From: Cladopsammia gracilis
Taxonomy: Eukaryota > Cnidaria > Anthozoa > Scleractinia > Dendrophylliidae
Length of the DNA: 64,000 nucleotides
Assembly: GCA_022457155.1 (NCBI GenBank)
Contig: JAJGOT010000054.1
Coordinates: 1,883,501-1,947,500, forward strand
Direction of reading: 5' to 3'
Shown: in pieces, positions 42,793 through 51,906 of the stretch
Layout of the letters: the number at the start of each line of letters is the position of its first letter
Position numbering within the stretch: position 1 is the stretch's first letter
Position numbers and translations under genes: made by a program
The notes under the pieces: generated by a model
Database searches by the model: none
What the model was told of the DNA's origin: nothing
Seen by the model: the letters and a program-made list of their open reading frames with translations, nothing else

Positions 42793-44082
42793 ATGATGTC
42801 GTTTAGAACAAGTGAATATCTGCAAAGATATGAGTTGGTACGATTCCAACTTGATGATGTAATCAGAGCCCCAGCTAACAATCAACACCAAGTGAAAAAT
42901 GGGTATAAATTCACGATCAATGATCGATCGAGTTTCTACGATTGGTATAATGCATATTTTGAAGTTCAATTTCAGCTTCAAAAACTAGCAGATGGAGCAG
43001 GCTATGCCCAAGCTGATAGAATTACAATTATAAATGGATCACATAGTTTAATTGATCATCTTATGATTAAATCTGCAGGTAAAATAGTTTATGATACTGA
43101 TAATTTGCATAAAGTGACTTTCGTAAAAAATTTGTTAGAATACTCTGATGATTTTAGCAGATCAGTAGCTAAAAACAGTTTCTGGTATTTAGATACTGAT
43201 AATACAACAGCTAATACTAATACAGGATATGAAGCTAGACGAGTACAAACTCAAGCTGTACAAAACGATGGTAATGGAGGCGCTAAAAACATCAATATTA
43301 TTATTCCGTTAAATCGTTTTTCATTTTTTGAAGAACTTGAAGATAAAATGTTAGTACCTATGCAATTACAATTCAACATTGAGCTACAAAATGATGATGA
43401 ACTAATTCACATGGCTAATGGTACTGATGCTGGCAGAATTGTTGTTAATAGGTTTCTGCTTTGGGTTCCAAAATTAACACCAAAAGATTCTCTGTATGAT
43501 AAATTTGTTAGTTCATTTTTGAAAGAAACACAATGGAAATATTTAAGGGAGATGTATGAATTGTCAGCTCCTTCACAATCATCAGGATTTTTCCAAATAT
43601 CAAGTAGTATTGATAATGTTCAACATATTTTTGTTTATTTAAAAAGAACCAACCCACCTAATGATGCAATGGTTGAAGATTCGCCTTATTTAATGGACAC
43701 TTTTAAATTAAATGTAGGAGATAACAACTCATCATTGCTAAATTGCAGATTAGAGTATGGTAACGGAGTCTTTTATCCAGAAACTGAGTATGATTCGGAA
43801 TCAAAAGTAAGAATATTTAATGATTTAATGTCATACGGTTTTAGGAAAAACGACTATAATAGTGGAACTCAATTGAATTTAGCAAATTACAATTCTCTAT
43901 ATGGATTAATTTATTTTGATCTTACATATCAAACTGAAAAAGTAACAAGAGATCCAAAACAGCTTATATTTCGATATAGATTAACAGCTAACCCAGCTGC
44001 AAATTTTAATGTACATGCCATAGTTTTGTATAAGGAAGAAGTTGTTATTGATAAGGTTGGCAATGAATTGGTTATAGTGTAA
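42793..44082 (+). CDS. Major capsid protein (double jelly-roll)
   Basis: 429 residues, intact. Recognised from family features: 'FTINDRSSFYDWYNAYFEVQ' in the first barrel, 'NIIIPLNRFSFFEELEDKML' with 'LQFNIEL', the 'FLLWVPKLTP' segment linking to the second barrel, and 'LIYFDLTYQTEKV' near the end. It would assemble as trimers forming the pseudo-hexagonal capsid shell. The length is at the short end for Maverick MCPs. The 5' side carries 'ttatctaacataataatATG', the motif shared by neighbouring genes. It lies between the pVI-like gene and the core/protease gene. Confidence 0.85.
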   Translation: MMSFRTSEYLQRYELVRFQLDDVIRAPANNQHQVKNGYKFTINDRSSFYDWYNAYFEVQFQLQKLADGAGYAQADRITIINGSHSLIDHLMIKSAGKIVYDTDNLHKVTFVKNLLEYSDDFSRSVAKNSFWYLDTDNTTANTNTGYEARRVQTQAVQNDGNGGAKNINIIIPLNRFSFFEELEDKMLVPMQLQFNIELQNDDELIHMANGTDAGRIVVNRFLLWVPKLTPKDSLYDKFVSSFLKETQWKYLREMYELSAPSQSSGFFQISSSIDNVQHIFVYLKRTNPPNDAMVEDSPYLMDTFKLNVGDNNSSLLNCRLEYGNGVFYPETEYDSESKVRIFNDLMSYGFRKNDYNSGTQLNLANYNSLYGLIYFDLTYQTEKVTRDPKQLIFRYRLTANPAANFNVHAIVLYKEEVVIDKVGNELVIV

Positions 44083-44170
44083 AAAGTAATAAATTACTAA
44101 TCAAATAATATCATTATTTCATATATGTTTTATAACCAGAAAATTATATAACATATATTATATACAACAA

Positions 44171-45457
44171 ATGACTCAACTTTATGAGATTAATGTGAAA
44201 TTGTCTGACAATCAAAAGAAAAATCTTAGCAATGCTTTCCATAAAAGGGAAACGATTGTTCTCAGGCTTTCAAAGGACTCTCTTCGTGGTAATGATACTC
44301 TACATGTCCCGGCGATGGTAAAAAAAAGATTGGAAAATAATCGACTATTGAATAAGGGTATGGACATTAAGCTTGTGAAAACAAATATTAGAAAACAAAT
44401 CGGTGGGAGTTTGTTAACTACTATTCTAACCCTTGGACGTGCAGCTTTACCAACTATTGGTAAAACCCTTGGTCTTTCAGCTCTTGCTGGTTTGGCTTCA
44501 GAAGGTGCTAGTCAGGTTGTTAAAGCTATATCTGGAAAAGGCATACAGTCTGGTGGTTTTCTCATACCACAAGAAAAAATCAATAAGCTGATAGAATATA
44601 AGCATCTTTTATCGACGAAACAAAAACAGGATATATTGAATGCCCTTCAATCAGGTTCGGGTGTTCATATCACACCAACAAAAACACAATCAGGAGGATT
44701 TTTAGGCACTCTGTTGGCAAGCATTGGTGTCCCACTCCTTCTAAATGCTTTAACTGGTAAAACTGGTAGTGGTGCTCCTAGACTCGGAACTAGTAAGAAA
44801 AAAGCTGGTAGAGGAGCTCCAAGACTAGGCATATACAGACAACCACCTCCATTTTATGGGAGTTGGCCTGATAATACGATTGGTATGGGGATTAAAAAAA
44901 AAACAACCAAAAAAAAAGACAACAAAAAGAGGCGAAGGCTTGCTATTAGGGAAAAACAGCCCATTCAATGGCATCCCACTTCTAGGAGCAATACTGTAAA
45001 ACCGAAATTCCACAAAGACATCCCGTTAAGTAATCATGATCTAATAAAATGGTGCAGATATTTAAACATCCCAATCAGTGATGTTCTGTCAAGGGATGAA
45101 AGAGTTCCACATAATCATAGCCAAGCGTTATTTATTTACAATCTAGAACCTAGTTATATGGCAGGATCTCATTGGGTTACAACTTATGTAAAAGACAACG
45201 TGATAAATTATTTTGATAGTTTCGGTATGCCTCCATTTCAAGAGATCGTAAATCATGCGAAAAGAAGGAATATGACACTGCTTCACCAAAACAACCAAAT
45301 CCAAAACATAAAAACGTCTACATGTGGCTACTTCTGTTTATACTTTCTGAATGAAATGAAAAAGGGGAATTCGTATTATAATTTATTGCAAGTATTTGAC
45401 ATATATGACACAATGAAGAATGAGAGATTCCTCGAACATTATTTCAAAAATATCTAA
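44171..45457 (+). CDS. Core-protein / adenain-like protease fusion
   Basis: 428 residues, intact. The N-terminal half (about 1-250) resembles the adenovirus pX-like core or minor protein seen in Mavericks: hydrophobic Gly/Ala segments ('GGSLLTTILTLGRAALPTIG' and 'GGFLGTLLASIGVPLLLNAL') between basic stretches, plus 'ISGKG' (120-124) and 'SGSGV' cleavage-like sites. The C-terminal half (about 270-428) is a C5-type cysteine protease: 'SHWVTTYV' with H334, 'NYFDSFGMPP' with D349, a Gln near 376-378 and 'TCGYFCLYFL' with C385. The protease would mature virion proteins. In other Mavericks the two parts are usually separate genes, so self-release at an internal site would be needed here. Confidence 0.75.
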   Translation: MTQLYEINVKLSDNQKKNLSNAFHKRETIVLRLSKDSLRGNDTLHVPAMVKKRLENNRLLNKGMDIKLVKTNIRKQIGGSLLTTILTLGRAALPTIGKTLGLSALAGLASEGASQVVKAISGKGIQSGGFLIPQEKINKLIEYKHLLSTKQKQDILNALQSGSGVHITPTKTQSGGFLGTLLASIGVPLLLNALTGKTGSGAPRLGTSKKKAGRGAPRLGIYRQPPPFYGSWPDNTIGMGIKKKTTKKKDNKKRRRLAIREKQPIQWHPTSRSNTVKPKFHKDIPLSNHDLIKWCRYLNIPISDVLSRDERVPHNHSQALFIYNLEPSYMAGSHWVTTYVKDNVINYFDSFGMPPFQEIVNHAKRRNMTLLHQNNQIQNIKTSTCGYFCLYFLNEMKKGNSYYNLLQVFDIYDTMKNERFLEHYFKNI

Positions 45458-45470
45458 CTCATATATATAA

Positions 45471-45632
45471 ATGACGAAAAGTTATTGTGTGAAACAGAAA
45501 CAATTCACTCAATGCATTCAAGGAAGCGAACGTTATGTGAAAACTAAAAATGGTCGAATTATGCTAAAATGCACTTGTGCTGAATGTGGTATTACAAAAA
45601 CCAAATTTATAAAACAAAAACAGGGAAACTAA
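45471..45632 (+). CDS. Cys-rich mini-protein of Maverick virion genes
   Basis: 53 residues from an ATG preceded by 'catatatataa'. It has the conserved pattern 'SYCVKQKQFTQC', 'KNGRIMLKCTCAECG' and 'TKTKF', with Cys pairs likely to bind zinc (DUF5679-like). In related elements this domain is often joined to the downstream phospholipase protein. Here the phospholipase frame lies -1 relative to it and overlaps its end (45584-45632), joined by an A-rich run ('aaaacaaaaacaggg'). A single missing A in that run would explain the break. Alternatively it is a separate small gene. Confidence 0.65.
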   Translation: MTKSYCVKQKQFTQCIQGSERYVKTKNGRIMLKCTCAECGITKTKFIKQKQGN

Positions 45633-46270
45633 TTGGGCCCTCACAAGATGGGGGCTTTTTAAATATAGCAAATTCCCACAGTCTTGGTGAAATTGCAGCT
45701 AAAAGCGCTTTAAAAGGTTTGTATAATTTAGGTAGAATTGGTGCTTCAAAGGCTATTAAATCAGATTTTGCTAAACAAAAGATCAAAGGTATGGCTAACA
45801 AATATCTGGATCAAGCCTTAGATAGTTTAACTTCAGATATTAGTAAGAAACTAGATCCATTGCATAAAGGTAGTGGGATCGATATTCATAAGGCCATTGG
45901 GAAGCTTCCGAAACCAAAAGGAGGGTGGACATTACCCGGTCATAAATATACTGGGCCTTATAATGATTTAGAGAGTCAAGTTAAATATAACCCAACCACT
46001 GGCCAAATATTAGAAATATATGACCAACCTACAGGAAGAACGGATGCCATTGCCATGCAGCACGATGTCGATTATTCAGTCTGCAAGGATGATAGGAAAT
46101 GTAAAAATAAGGCAGACCGAAAAATGGTTCAAGCTTTAGACAACGTACCATACAATGAAAGACAATGGGGTCATTGGTTGGCTAGAAACACGATTGATGT
46201 AAAACAAAAACTTGGATTAGGTCTTGGTGTTAAACAAAAAAGGAAGTCAAAAAACTTGAAGCGGCGTTGA
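45584..46270 (+). CDS. Parvovirus-type phospholipase A2 protein
   Basis: 228 codons counted from an ATG at 45584, although the true start may be upstream via the Cys-rich frame. The phospholipase A2 part (about 100-190) has the Ca-binding loop 'KYTGPYNDLE' (Y122-L129), the catalytic 'MQHDVDYSV' (H160, D161) and a later Asp in 'NKADRKMV' (D178). This is the VP1u-type PLA2 found in parvoviruses and Mavericks, used to breach endosomal membranes during entry. 'HKGSG' upstream (95-99) is another possible processing site. The C-terminus is basic ('VKQKRKSKNLKRR') and encodes a slippery A AAA AAC heptamer before its TGA. Confidence 0.75.
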   Translation: MWYYKNQIYKTKTGKLIGPSQDGGFLNIANSHSLGEIAAKSALKGLYNLGRIGASKAIKSDFAKQKIKGMANKYLDQALDSLTSDISKKLDPLHKGSGIDIHKAIGKLPKPKGGWTLPGHKYTGPYNDLESQVKYNPTTGQILEIYDQPTGRTDAIAMQHDVDYSVCKDDRKCKNKADRKMVQALDNVPYNERQWGHWLARNTIDVKQKLGLGLGVKQKRKSKNLKRR

Positions 46271-46300
46271 GTAAAAATGATTGGGTTCAACAATTAGCCG
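46249..46300 (+). promoter_or_regulatory. Candidate -1 frameshift signal before the integrase
   Basis: The heptamer A AAA AAC (46249-46255) is in the phospholipase frame as tcA-AAA-AAC. Six bases later a hairpin can form: CGGC-GTTGA (46262-46270) with TCAAC (46287-46291) and GCCG (46297-46300), with a 5-base bulge. Slippage by -1 enters exactly the integrase frame, which has no AUG of its own before its first catalytic Asp. The alternative is a mutated start: TTGA at 46267 where ATGA would overlap stop and start. Confidence 0.45.
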
Positions 46301-47217
46301 ATGAATTACATAAGCCAATCAAACGAAAATTTAAAACAAGAAGAATTATTGTTAATGGAATAGATGATATTTGGAGTGCTGACCTTGTAGAAATGCAGAA
46401 GTTTTCAAAATGGAATAAAGGATATAGATATTTGTTAAACATCATTGATGTGTTTTCGAAATTTGCTTGGAGCATTCCTATTAAAAATAAAACAGGTGAT
46501 ACAATCACTGAATCATTTGATGATGTTATTAAAAAATCAAAACGGAAACCGAAATTTATTTGGGTAGACCAAGGATCTGAATTCTATAATAAAACTTTCA
46601 AAGACTGGTTAAAGAAAAGTAATATTGAGATGTATTCTACTTTCAATGAAGGTAAAGCTGTTGTTATTGAGAGATTTAACAGAACATTAAAATCTAAAAT
46701 GTGGAAACAATTTACAGCTCAAAATACAACACAATATTTAGACATGTTACCAAAACTATTAAATGAATACAACAGTACAAAGCATTCAAGTATTAAAATG
46801 ACTCCTACAGAAGCAAGCAAAAAGAAGAATGAAGGTTTAGTATATTTCAATTTATACGGTGATATGCAAACATCAAAACAGAAGCCGAAATTCAAAATAG
46901 GCGATAAGGTTAGGATAAGCAAATACAAAAGACCAGTTTTTGATAAGGGTTATACAAGCAATTTTAGTGAAGAAATATTTATTGTTGATAAAATTCAAAA
47001 CACAACACCAGTCACTTACAAACTAAAGGATCTCAATGATGAAGAGATACAAGGGAGTTTCTATCAACAGGAGTTATTGAAAGCTAAACAAGATGTTTTT
47101 CGTATAGATAAGGTTATCAAAAGAGACTATAAGAAAAAACAAGCTTTGGTATCATGGTCTGGTTATCCAAAAGAATTTAATTCATGGATACCGTTAAAAG
47201 ATGTCAAAAATATATAA
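46267..47217 (+). CDS. DDE integrase with chromodomain
   Basis: 316 residues counted from a TTG at 46267; no AUG occurs in frame before 'EMQKFSK'. The rve-type core has D39 ('IWSADLVEM'), D101 ('FIWVDQGSEFYN') and E135 ('AVVIERFNRT'). About 95 residues later comes an SH3-like region ('FKIGDKVRISKYKRPVFDKG') and a C-terminal chromodomain-like segment ('FRIDKVIKRDYKKKQALVSW'). This is the standard Maverick integrase layout, derived from the retroviral/Ty3 integrase lineage. It cuts target DNA with 5-6-bp stagger, matching the CACAGG duplication. The coding frame is intact, but initiation depends on a non-AUG codon, frameshifting from the upstream gene, or is lost. Confidence 0.8.
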   Translation: MSKNDWVQQLADELHKPIKRKFKTRRIIVNGIDDIWSADLVEMQKFSKWNKGYRYLLNIIDVFSKFAWSIPIKNKTGDTITESFDDVIKKSKRKPKFIWVDQGSEFYNKTFKDWLKKSNIEMYSTFNEGKAVVIERFNRTLKSKMWKQFTAQNTTQYLDMLPKLLNEYNSTKHSSIKMTPTEASKKKNEGLVYFNLYGDMQTSKQKPKFKIGDKVRISKYKRPVFDKGYTSNFSEEIFIVDKIQNTTPVTYKLKDLNDEEIQGSFYQQELLKAKQDVFRIDKVIKRDYKKKQALVSWSGYPKEFNSWIPLKDVKNI

Positions 47218-47231
47218 TGTTTATATATATC

Positions 47232-47594
47232 ATGAGTGGCATTGAGAAATATATCAAAAAAATAAATTTTCAAATTCAGGAATGTGAAGATGAAATAGAC
47301 AATCTTCATGATAAAATATATGATAATGAGCGTAGATTGGATCTGTTACAATATAAAAAGAAATTATTGAAACTTTATCATAAAAAAATACATGAAATTG
47401 ATGAAGATATAACATTGAAACAGTTATTGAATATTATCTGCAATGAGATAGAAAACAATAGATACGATGATGAATGTAATGTGTTGAAACAAACCAAAGT
47501 TGATAATGTCAAATATCTCAAACGTGAAAATAATATTTTTACACCTGTGAATACAACAAGTAATGCAAATTTGATTAATGAGACTTGGCTTTAA
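47232..47594 (+). CDS. Small coiled-coil protein
   Basis: 120 residues from the ATG at 47232, chosen because it follows 'tatatatatc' and avoids overlap with the integrase end. The first 70 residues ('IDNLHDKIYDNERRLDLLQY' region) form an obvious coiled coil. The rest is acidic and polar. No family recognised. It sits between the integrase and the zinc-finger gene. Confidence 0.55.
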   Translation: MSGIEKYIKKINFQIQECEDEIDNLHDKIYDNERRLDLLQYKKKLLKLYHKKIHEIDEDITLKQLLNIICNEIENNRYDDECNVLKQTKVDNVKYLKRENNIFTPVNTTSNANLINETWL

Positions 47595-47720
47595 AAAAGG
47601 TTTAAAGAGATGTTACTATTTACAAGTATCCCAGAAATTTCTGAGATATTTATATCTTTGCATTCGCTATTCATTGGTAGCCAAAAATATTAATGTTTCT
47701 GGCTATTATCAACCATATTT

Positions 47721-47764
47721 AAACGCACTAAAATGACTTAAAAAAATAATCATACTATATAGTA
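47721..47764 (+). promoter_or_regulatory. Shared upstream element, copy 1
   Basis: 'aaacgcactaaaatgactta' plus an A-run and 'tactatatagta' ends just before the ATG at 47765. A close copy lies before the PolB gene (48061-48116). 'aaacgcact' also occurs in the right TIR near 52492. Probably a duplicated promoter. Confidence 0.6.
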
Positions 47765-47977
47765 ATGGTAAAACAATCAAGGGGAAGACCTAAAAAGTAT
47801 ATGACCGATGAAGAAAAACGTATTATGGGACGTCTTTATTGTAAGAAGTATAATAACAATCCAGATAATAAATATCATTGTATTGAATGTAATAAATATT
47901 TTCATCCTGCAAGTAAATATAAACACAACAAAACTATGAGTCATCAATTGAATTCACAAAAATACAACAACGAATAA
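47765..47977 (+). CDS. AT-hook / C2H2 zinc-finger DNA-binding protein
   Basis: 70 residues, intact. An AT-hook-like 'RGRPKK' (6-11) is followed by one zinc finger with C39-x2-C42 and H54-x5-H60 ('CIECNKYFHPASKYKHNKTM'), like matrin or U1-type fingers. It should bind AT-rich DNA. It lies directly upstream of PolB and shares its upstream element, so it may act in replication or expression. A nucleic-acid-binding role is well supported by the motifs; the target is unknown. Confidence 0.65.
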   Translation: MVKQSRGRPKKYMTDEEKRIMGRLYCKKYNNNPDNKYHCIECNKYFHPASKYKHNKTMSHQLNSQKYNNE

Positions 47978-48060
47978 CGCAAGGATATCATAAAAAGATA
48001 ATCATATATGACCAATCATATATAACTATCTCAAATTATTTCCAAAATGATTCCAAAAAT

Positions 48061-48116
48061 AAACGCACTATGAAAATGACTTAAAGAAATATTATATATA
48101 GTTATATATATATAGA
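48061..48116 (+). promoter_or_regulatory. Shared upstream element, copy 2
   Basis: 'aaacgcactatgaaaatgac' then 'ttaaagaaatattatatata' before the PolB ATG at 48117. Aligns with 47721-47764 with a two-base insertion. Confidence 0.6.
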
Positions 48117-51100
48117 ATGAATTTTGAAAAATCCCAACTTATGAAACTTAAGAAGTCAGAACTAATTAAACTGTTAATGAAACAGAATGCTAAACCAGCT
48201 CCTAAAATTATAATAGGGGATGATGAAAAACAACGTAGGAGACCAGTGCCTACACCAAGACAAACAGTAAAAGAATTGGTTGACTATTTTGAGAGGAAAA
48301 GATTACCACCCCCACCTTCTGAATGGTTAGAAGAAATAGAACAATTAAAAAAGACACCAATTCCTACACCAAGGACTAAAAAAATAGTTAAACCTATTCC
48401 AGCTCCAAGGACTAAGATAGAGCAAACAGACAAAGCTCTAAAAGGTTATACTAAATCCTTCGAAATTACATTAAAGAATAATAAAGACCCTTTAACACAA
48501 TTACAACAAACAAGAAAAGGTATTGAAAACCATTTTAAAACCCTACTAAGTGATACAAAAGGAATTAAATTTGTTGAAACACTAAAGGTCACATTTGAGA
48601 AACTAACTGGTGATGAAATAGTGTCTAAGACTGCATATTTTAACAGTGTGGCTCAGACGATTATTAACCACATAGAAATCGCTGAAGCGTTACAATTGTC
48701 TAAACAACAGATATTAAATAGTGTAGCTCAATGGATTTCTGAGGGTTCTGGATGGACAATTAGATCTATTGACAACCACTATATTAATATTGTTAAATAC
48801 GAACCATTAAAGGGATCATCTTACATTCAATTACCTTCAGAACTAAGAAATAGTGCTAAGGGATTGATAAACATGAAAAATAAAGACAATGAATGCTTTA
48901 GATGGTGTCACATTAGACATTTGAATCCTCAAGACAAATACCCACAGAGAATTAAAAAAGTTGACAAGCAATTCATTGAAAATTTAGATTATTCGGGGAT
49001 TGAATTCCCAGTCACCACCAAACAGTACAACAAGATTGAAAAACAAAATAATATCAACATAAATGTTTTCGGTTATGAAGATCAACAACCATATCCAATT
49101 TATGTCTCAAAAGAAAAATATGCCGACCGTATGAATCTGCTTCTTATAACAGAAAATGAAAACAAGCACTGTCTTGATTAAAGATTTTAACAAGTTAATG
49201 TACAATCAGACAAAACACAAAGAAAGAAAACATTTCTGCATGTATTGTCTTCAATGCTTCAGCTCTGAAAGAGTATTAACTGATCATAAAGAAAACTGTA
49301 TACAAGTGAATGGCACACAAGCTATAAAAATGCCTGACAAAAATAACAACATACTAAAATTCAACAACTTCCATAAACAACTACCAGTACCATTTGTGAT
49401 CTATGCCGATTTTGAAGCTATCACTGAAAAAATACATGGTTGCCAACCCAATAATGACAAATCATATACAGAAGCCTATCAAAAACATACAGACTGTGGT
49501 TATGGTTATAAAGTGGTTTGTTGCCATAATGATCGGTATACTAAGAAGATTCAATCTTATAGGGGTGAAAAGGCTGTTTATAAATTTATGGAAAAGATGC
49601 TAGAAGAAGTTAAGTATTGTAAAAATATTATGAAAAAGGAATTTAACAAACCATTAAAAATGACAAAAGATGATGAAGACGAATTTCGAAAAGCTAAAGA
49701 ATGTCATATTTGTGATAAAAAATATACTGACAAAGACATTCGAGTTCGAGACCATTGTCACATCACTGGTAAATACAGAGGCTCTGCTCATCAAGATTGT
49801 AACCTGAAACTCAAAATAAAAAAAGAAGAAATAAAAATACCTGTTATATTTCACAACTTAAGAGGATATGATAGTCATTTTATAATGCAAGAGATTGGTG
49901 CTATTGTTAAGGAATATACATATACAAATAAGAAAGGTGAAAAGTGTGAAATGAATATCAATGCCATACCTAACAACATGGAGAAGTATATGGCTTTCAT
50001 GCTTGGTAATCATCTTACCTTCATTGATAGTTTCCAATTTATGAGCTCAAGTTTGGAAAACCTAGTGAGCAATCTACCAAAAAAATTGTTGAAATATACC
50101 TCTCAAAAATTCAAAAATGAAAAACTTGATTTAATGTCACAAAAAGGAGTCTATCCATACGACTTCATGGACAGTTTTGATAAATTTAATGAAAAGCTGC
50201 CACCAAAAGAAGAATTTTACAGCATATTGAATGATGAGCATATCTCAGATGTAGATTATAAACATGCTCAAAATGTATGGAATACATTCTCTCTTAAAAA
50301 TATGGGTGAGTACCATGACTTATATCTTAAATCTGACATCCTTCTGTTAGCTGATGTATTCGAAAACTTTCGAAAGACCTGTCTGCAATACTATAAACTT
50401 GATCCTTGTCATTATTTCACGTCTCCAGGGCTTTCATAGGATGCTATGCTAAAAATGACTGATATCAAATTGGAGCTTATGACAGATGTTGATATGTTTC
50501 AATTTGTTGAGGAGGGTATGCGTGGTGGTATATCATATATAGCCAATCGATACGGAAAGTCAAATAATAAATACATGAAAACATACGATGAGAAGGCGCC
50601 ATCAAAGTATATCATGTATCTTGATGCCAACAATCTGTATGGTTGGGCAATGAGTCAATATTTACCAACTGGTGGTTTTAGATGGTTAACAGATAAACAA
50701 ATCAACAAATTAGACCTAGCTAAATACAAAGAAGATAGTAATAAAGGTTTGATATTAGAAATTGATTTAGAATATCCTGAAGAACTACATGACCTTCATA
50801 ATGACTACCCACTAGGACCGGAAAAGGTTAAAGTAGGTGAAAACATGTCAGAATATTGCAAAAAAATAGCGGCTAAATATCAAATATCAACAGGTCTCGT
50901 ACAAAAGCTGATTCCAACTTTAAGAAACAAAGAAAAATACGTTCTACATTATAGAAACCTTCAATTATATACAGATCTTGGATTAAAAGTCATTAAAGTT
51001 CATCGAGTATTAGAATTTAATCAGTCACCTTGGCTTAAACAATACATTGACTTCAACACCAACAAACGAAAGAATGCTAAAAATGCTTTTGAAAAAGATT

Positions 51101-51906
51101 TTTTCAAACTTATGAATAATAGTGTTTTTGGTAAAACAATGGAGAACTTAAGAAAGAGAGTTGATATTAGATTAGTAACTGATGAAAAGAAACTATTAAA
51201 AATGGCTGCTAAACCTACTTATGTAAGTAGTAAGATCTTCAATGAAAACCTTGTAGCCGTTCATAAGATCAAAGAAACACTAACCCTAAACAGGCCGGCA
51301 TATGTGGGTATGTGTATTCTAGATCTTAGTAAGACATTAATGTATGAGTTTCATTATAACTATATCAAAGATAAGTATGGTAATAAGGCTAAGCTGCTCT
51401 TTACCGATACAGACTCCCTAACCTATGAAATCGAAACCGAAGACGTCTATAGGGATTTCTGGAACGATAAATATAAATTCGATAACAGCGACTACCCTGA
51501 AAGCTCACCGTATTTTAATAAGTTAAATAAAAAAGTAATTGGTAAATTCAAAGATGAAGCCGCAGGAATTCCCATTTATGAATTCGTCGGTCTACGATCA
51601 AAAATGTATAGCTACATGAAAGACGATCAAAAAGGTGGAAAAACAGCAAAAGGAATTAAAAAGAATGTCATTAAAAACGAAATCCAACATGAAAACTATA
51701 AAGACACGCTCTTCAATAATAAACAGATGCACCATCAAATGAAAACAATTAGGAGTCAAAATCATCAATTGGGAAGTTATGAAATCAATAAAGTATCACT
51801 CAGTTGCTTTGATGATAAACGATATATACTAGAAGACGGAATCAACAGTTACGCATATGGACATTATGCTATTAACAATTTCCCACGCGTGGGAAACGAA
51901 TTTTAA
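48117..51906 (+). pseudogene. Protein-primed DNA polymerase B (pPolB), broken twice
   Basis: Three frames make one gene. 48117-49181 is the N-terminal extension, with Pro-rich motifs PVPTPR, PIPTPR and PIPAPR. A frameshift near 49168 (fits a two-base loss) leads to 49156-50439: a Cys/His finger ('CMYCLQCFSS'), exonuclease motifs 'YADFEA', 'HNLRGYDSHF' and 'YHDLYLKSDIL', and a second Cys/His cluster ('CHICDKKY', 'CHITGKYRGSAHQDC'). An in-frame TAG at 50437-50439, one base from TGG, interrupts before 50446-51906, which carries polymerase motif A 'LDANNLYGWA', motif B 'KLMNNSVFGK' and motif C 'FTDTDSL'. The family replicates linear genomes by protein priming. As read, no full enzyme can be made. 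Confidence 0.9.

Noticed and set aside
45600..45635. Canonical -1 slippery site between Cys-rich and phospholipase frames.
   Set aside because: No X XXY YYZ heptamer in the correct phase; the A-rich run suggests an indel instead.
50437..50439. Programmed readthrough of the PolB amber codon.
   Set aside because: A frameshift also lies upstream in the same gene, so simple decay is more likely.
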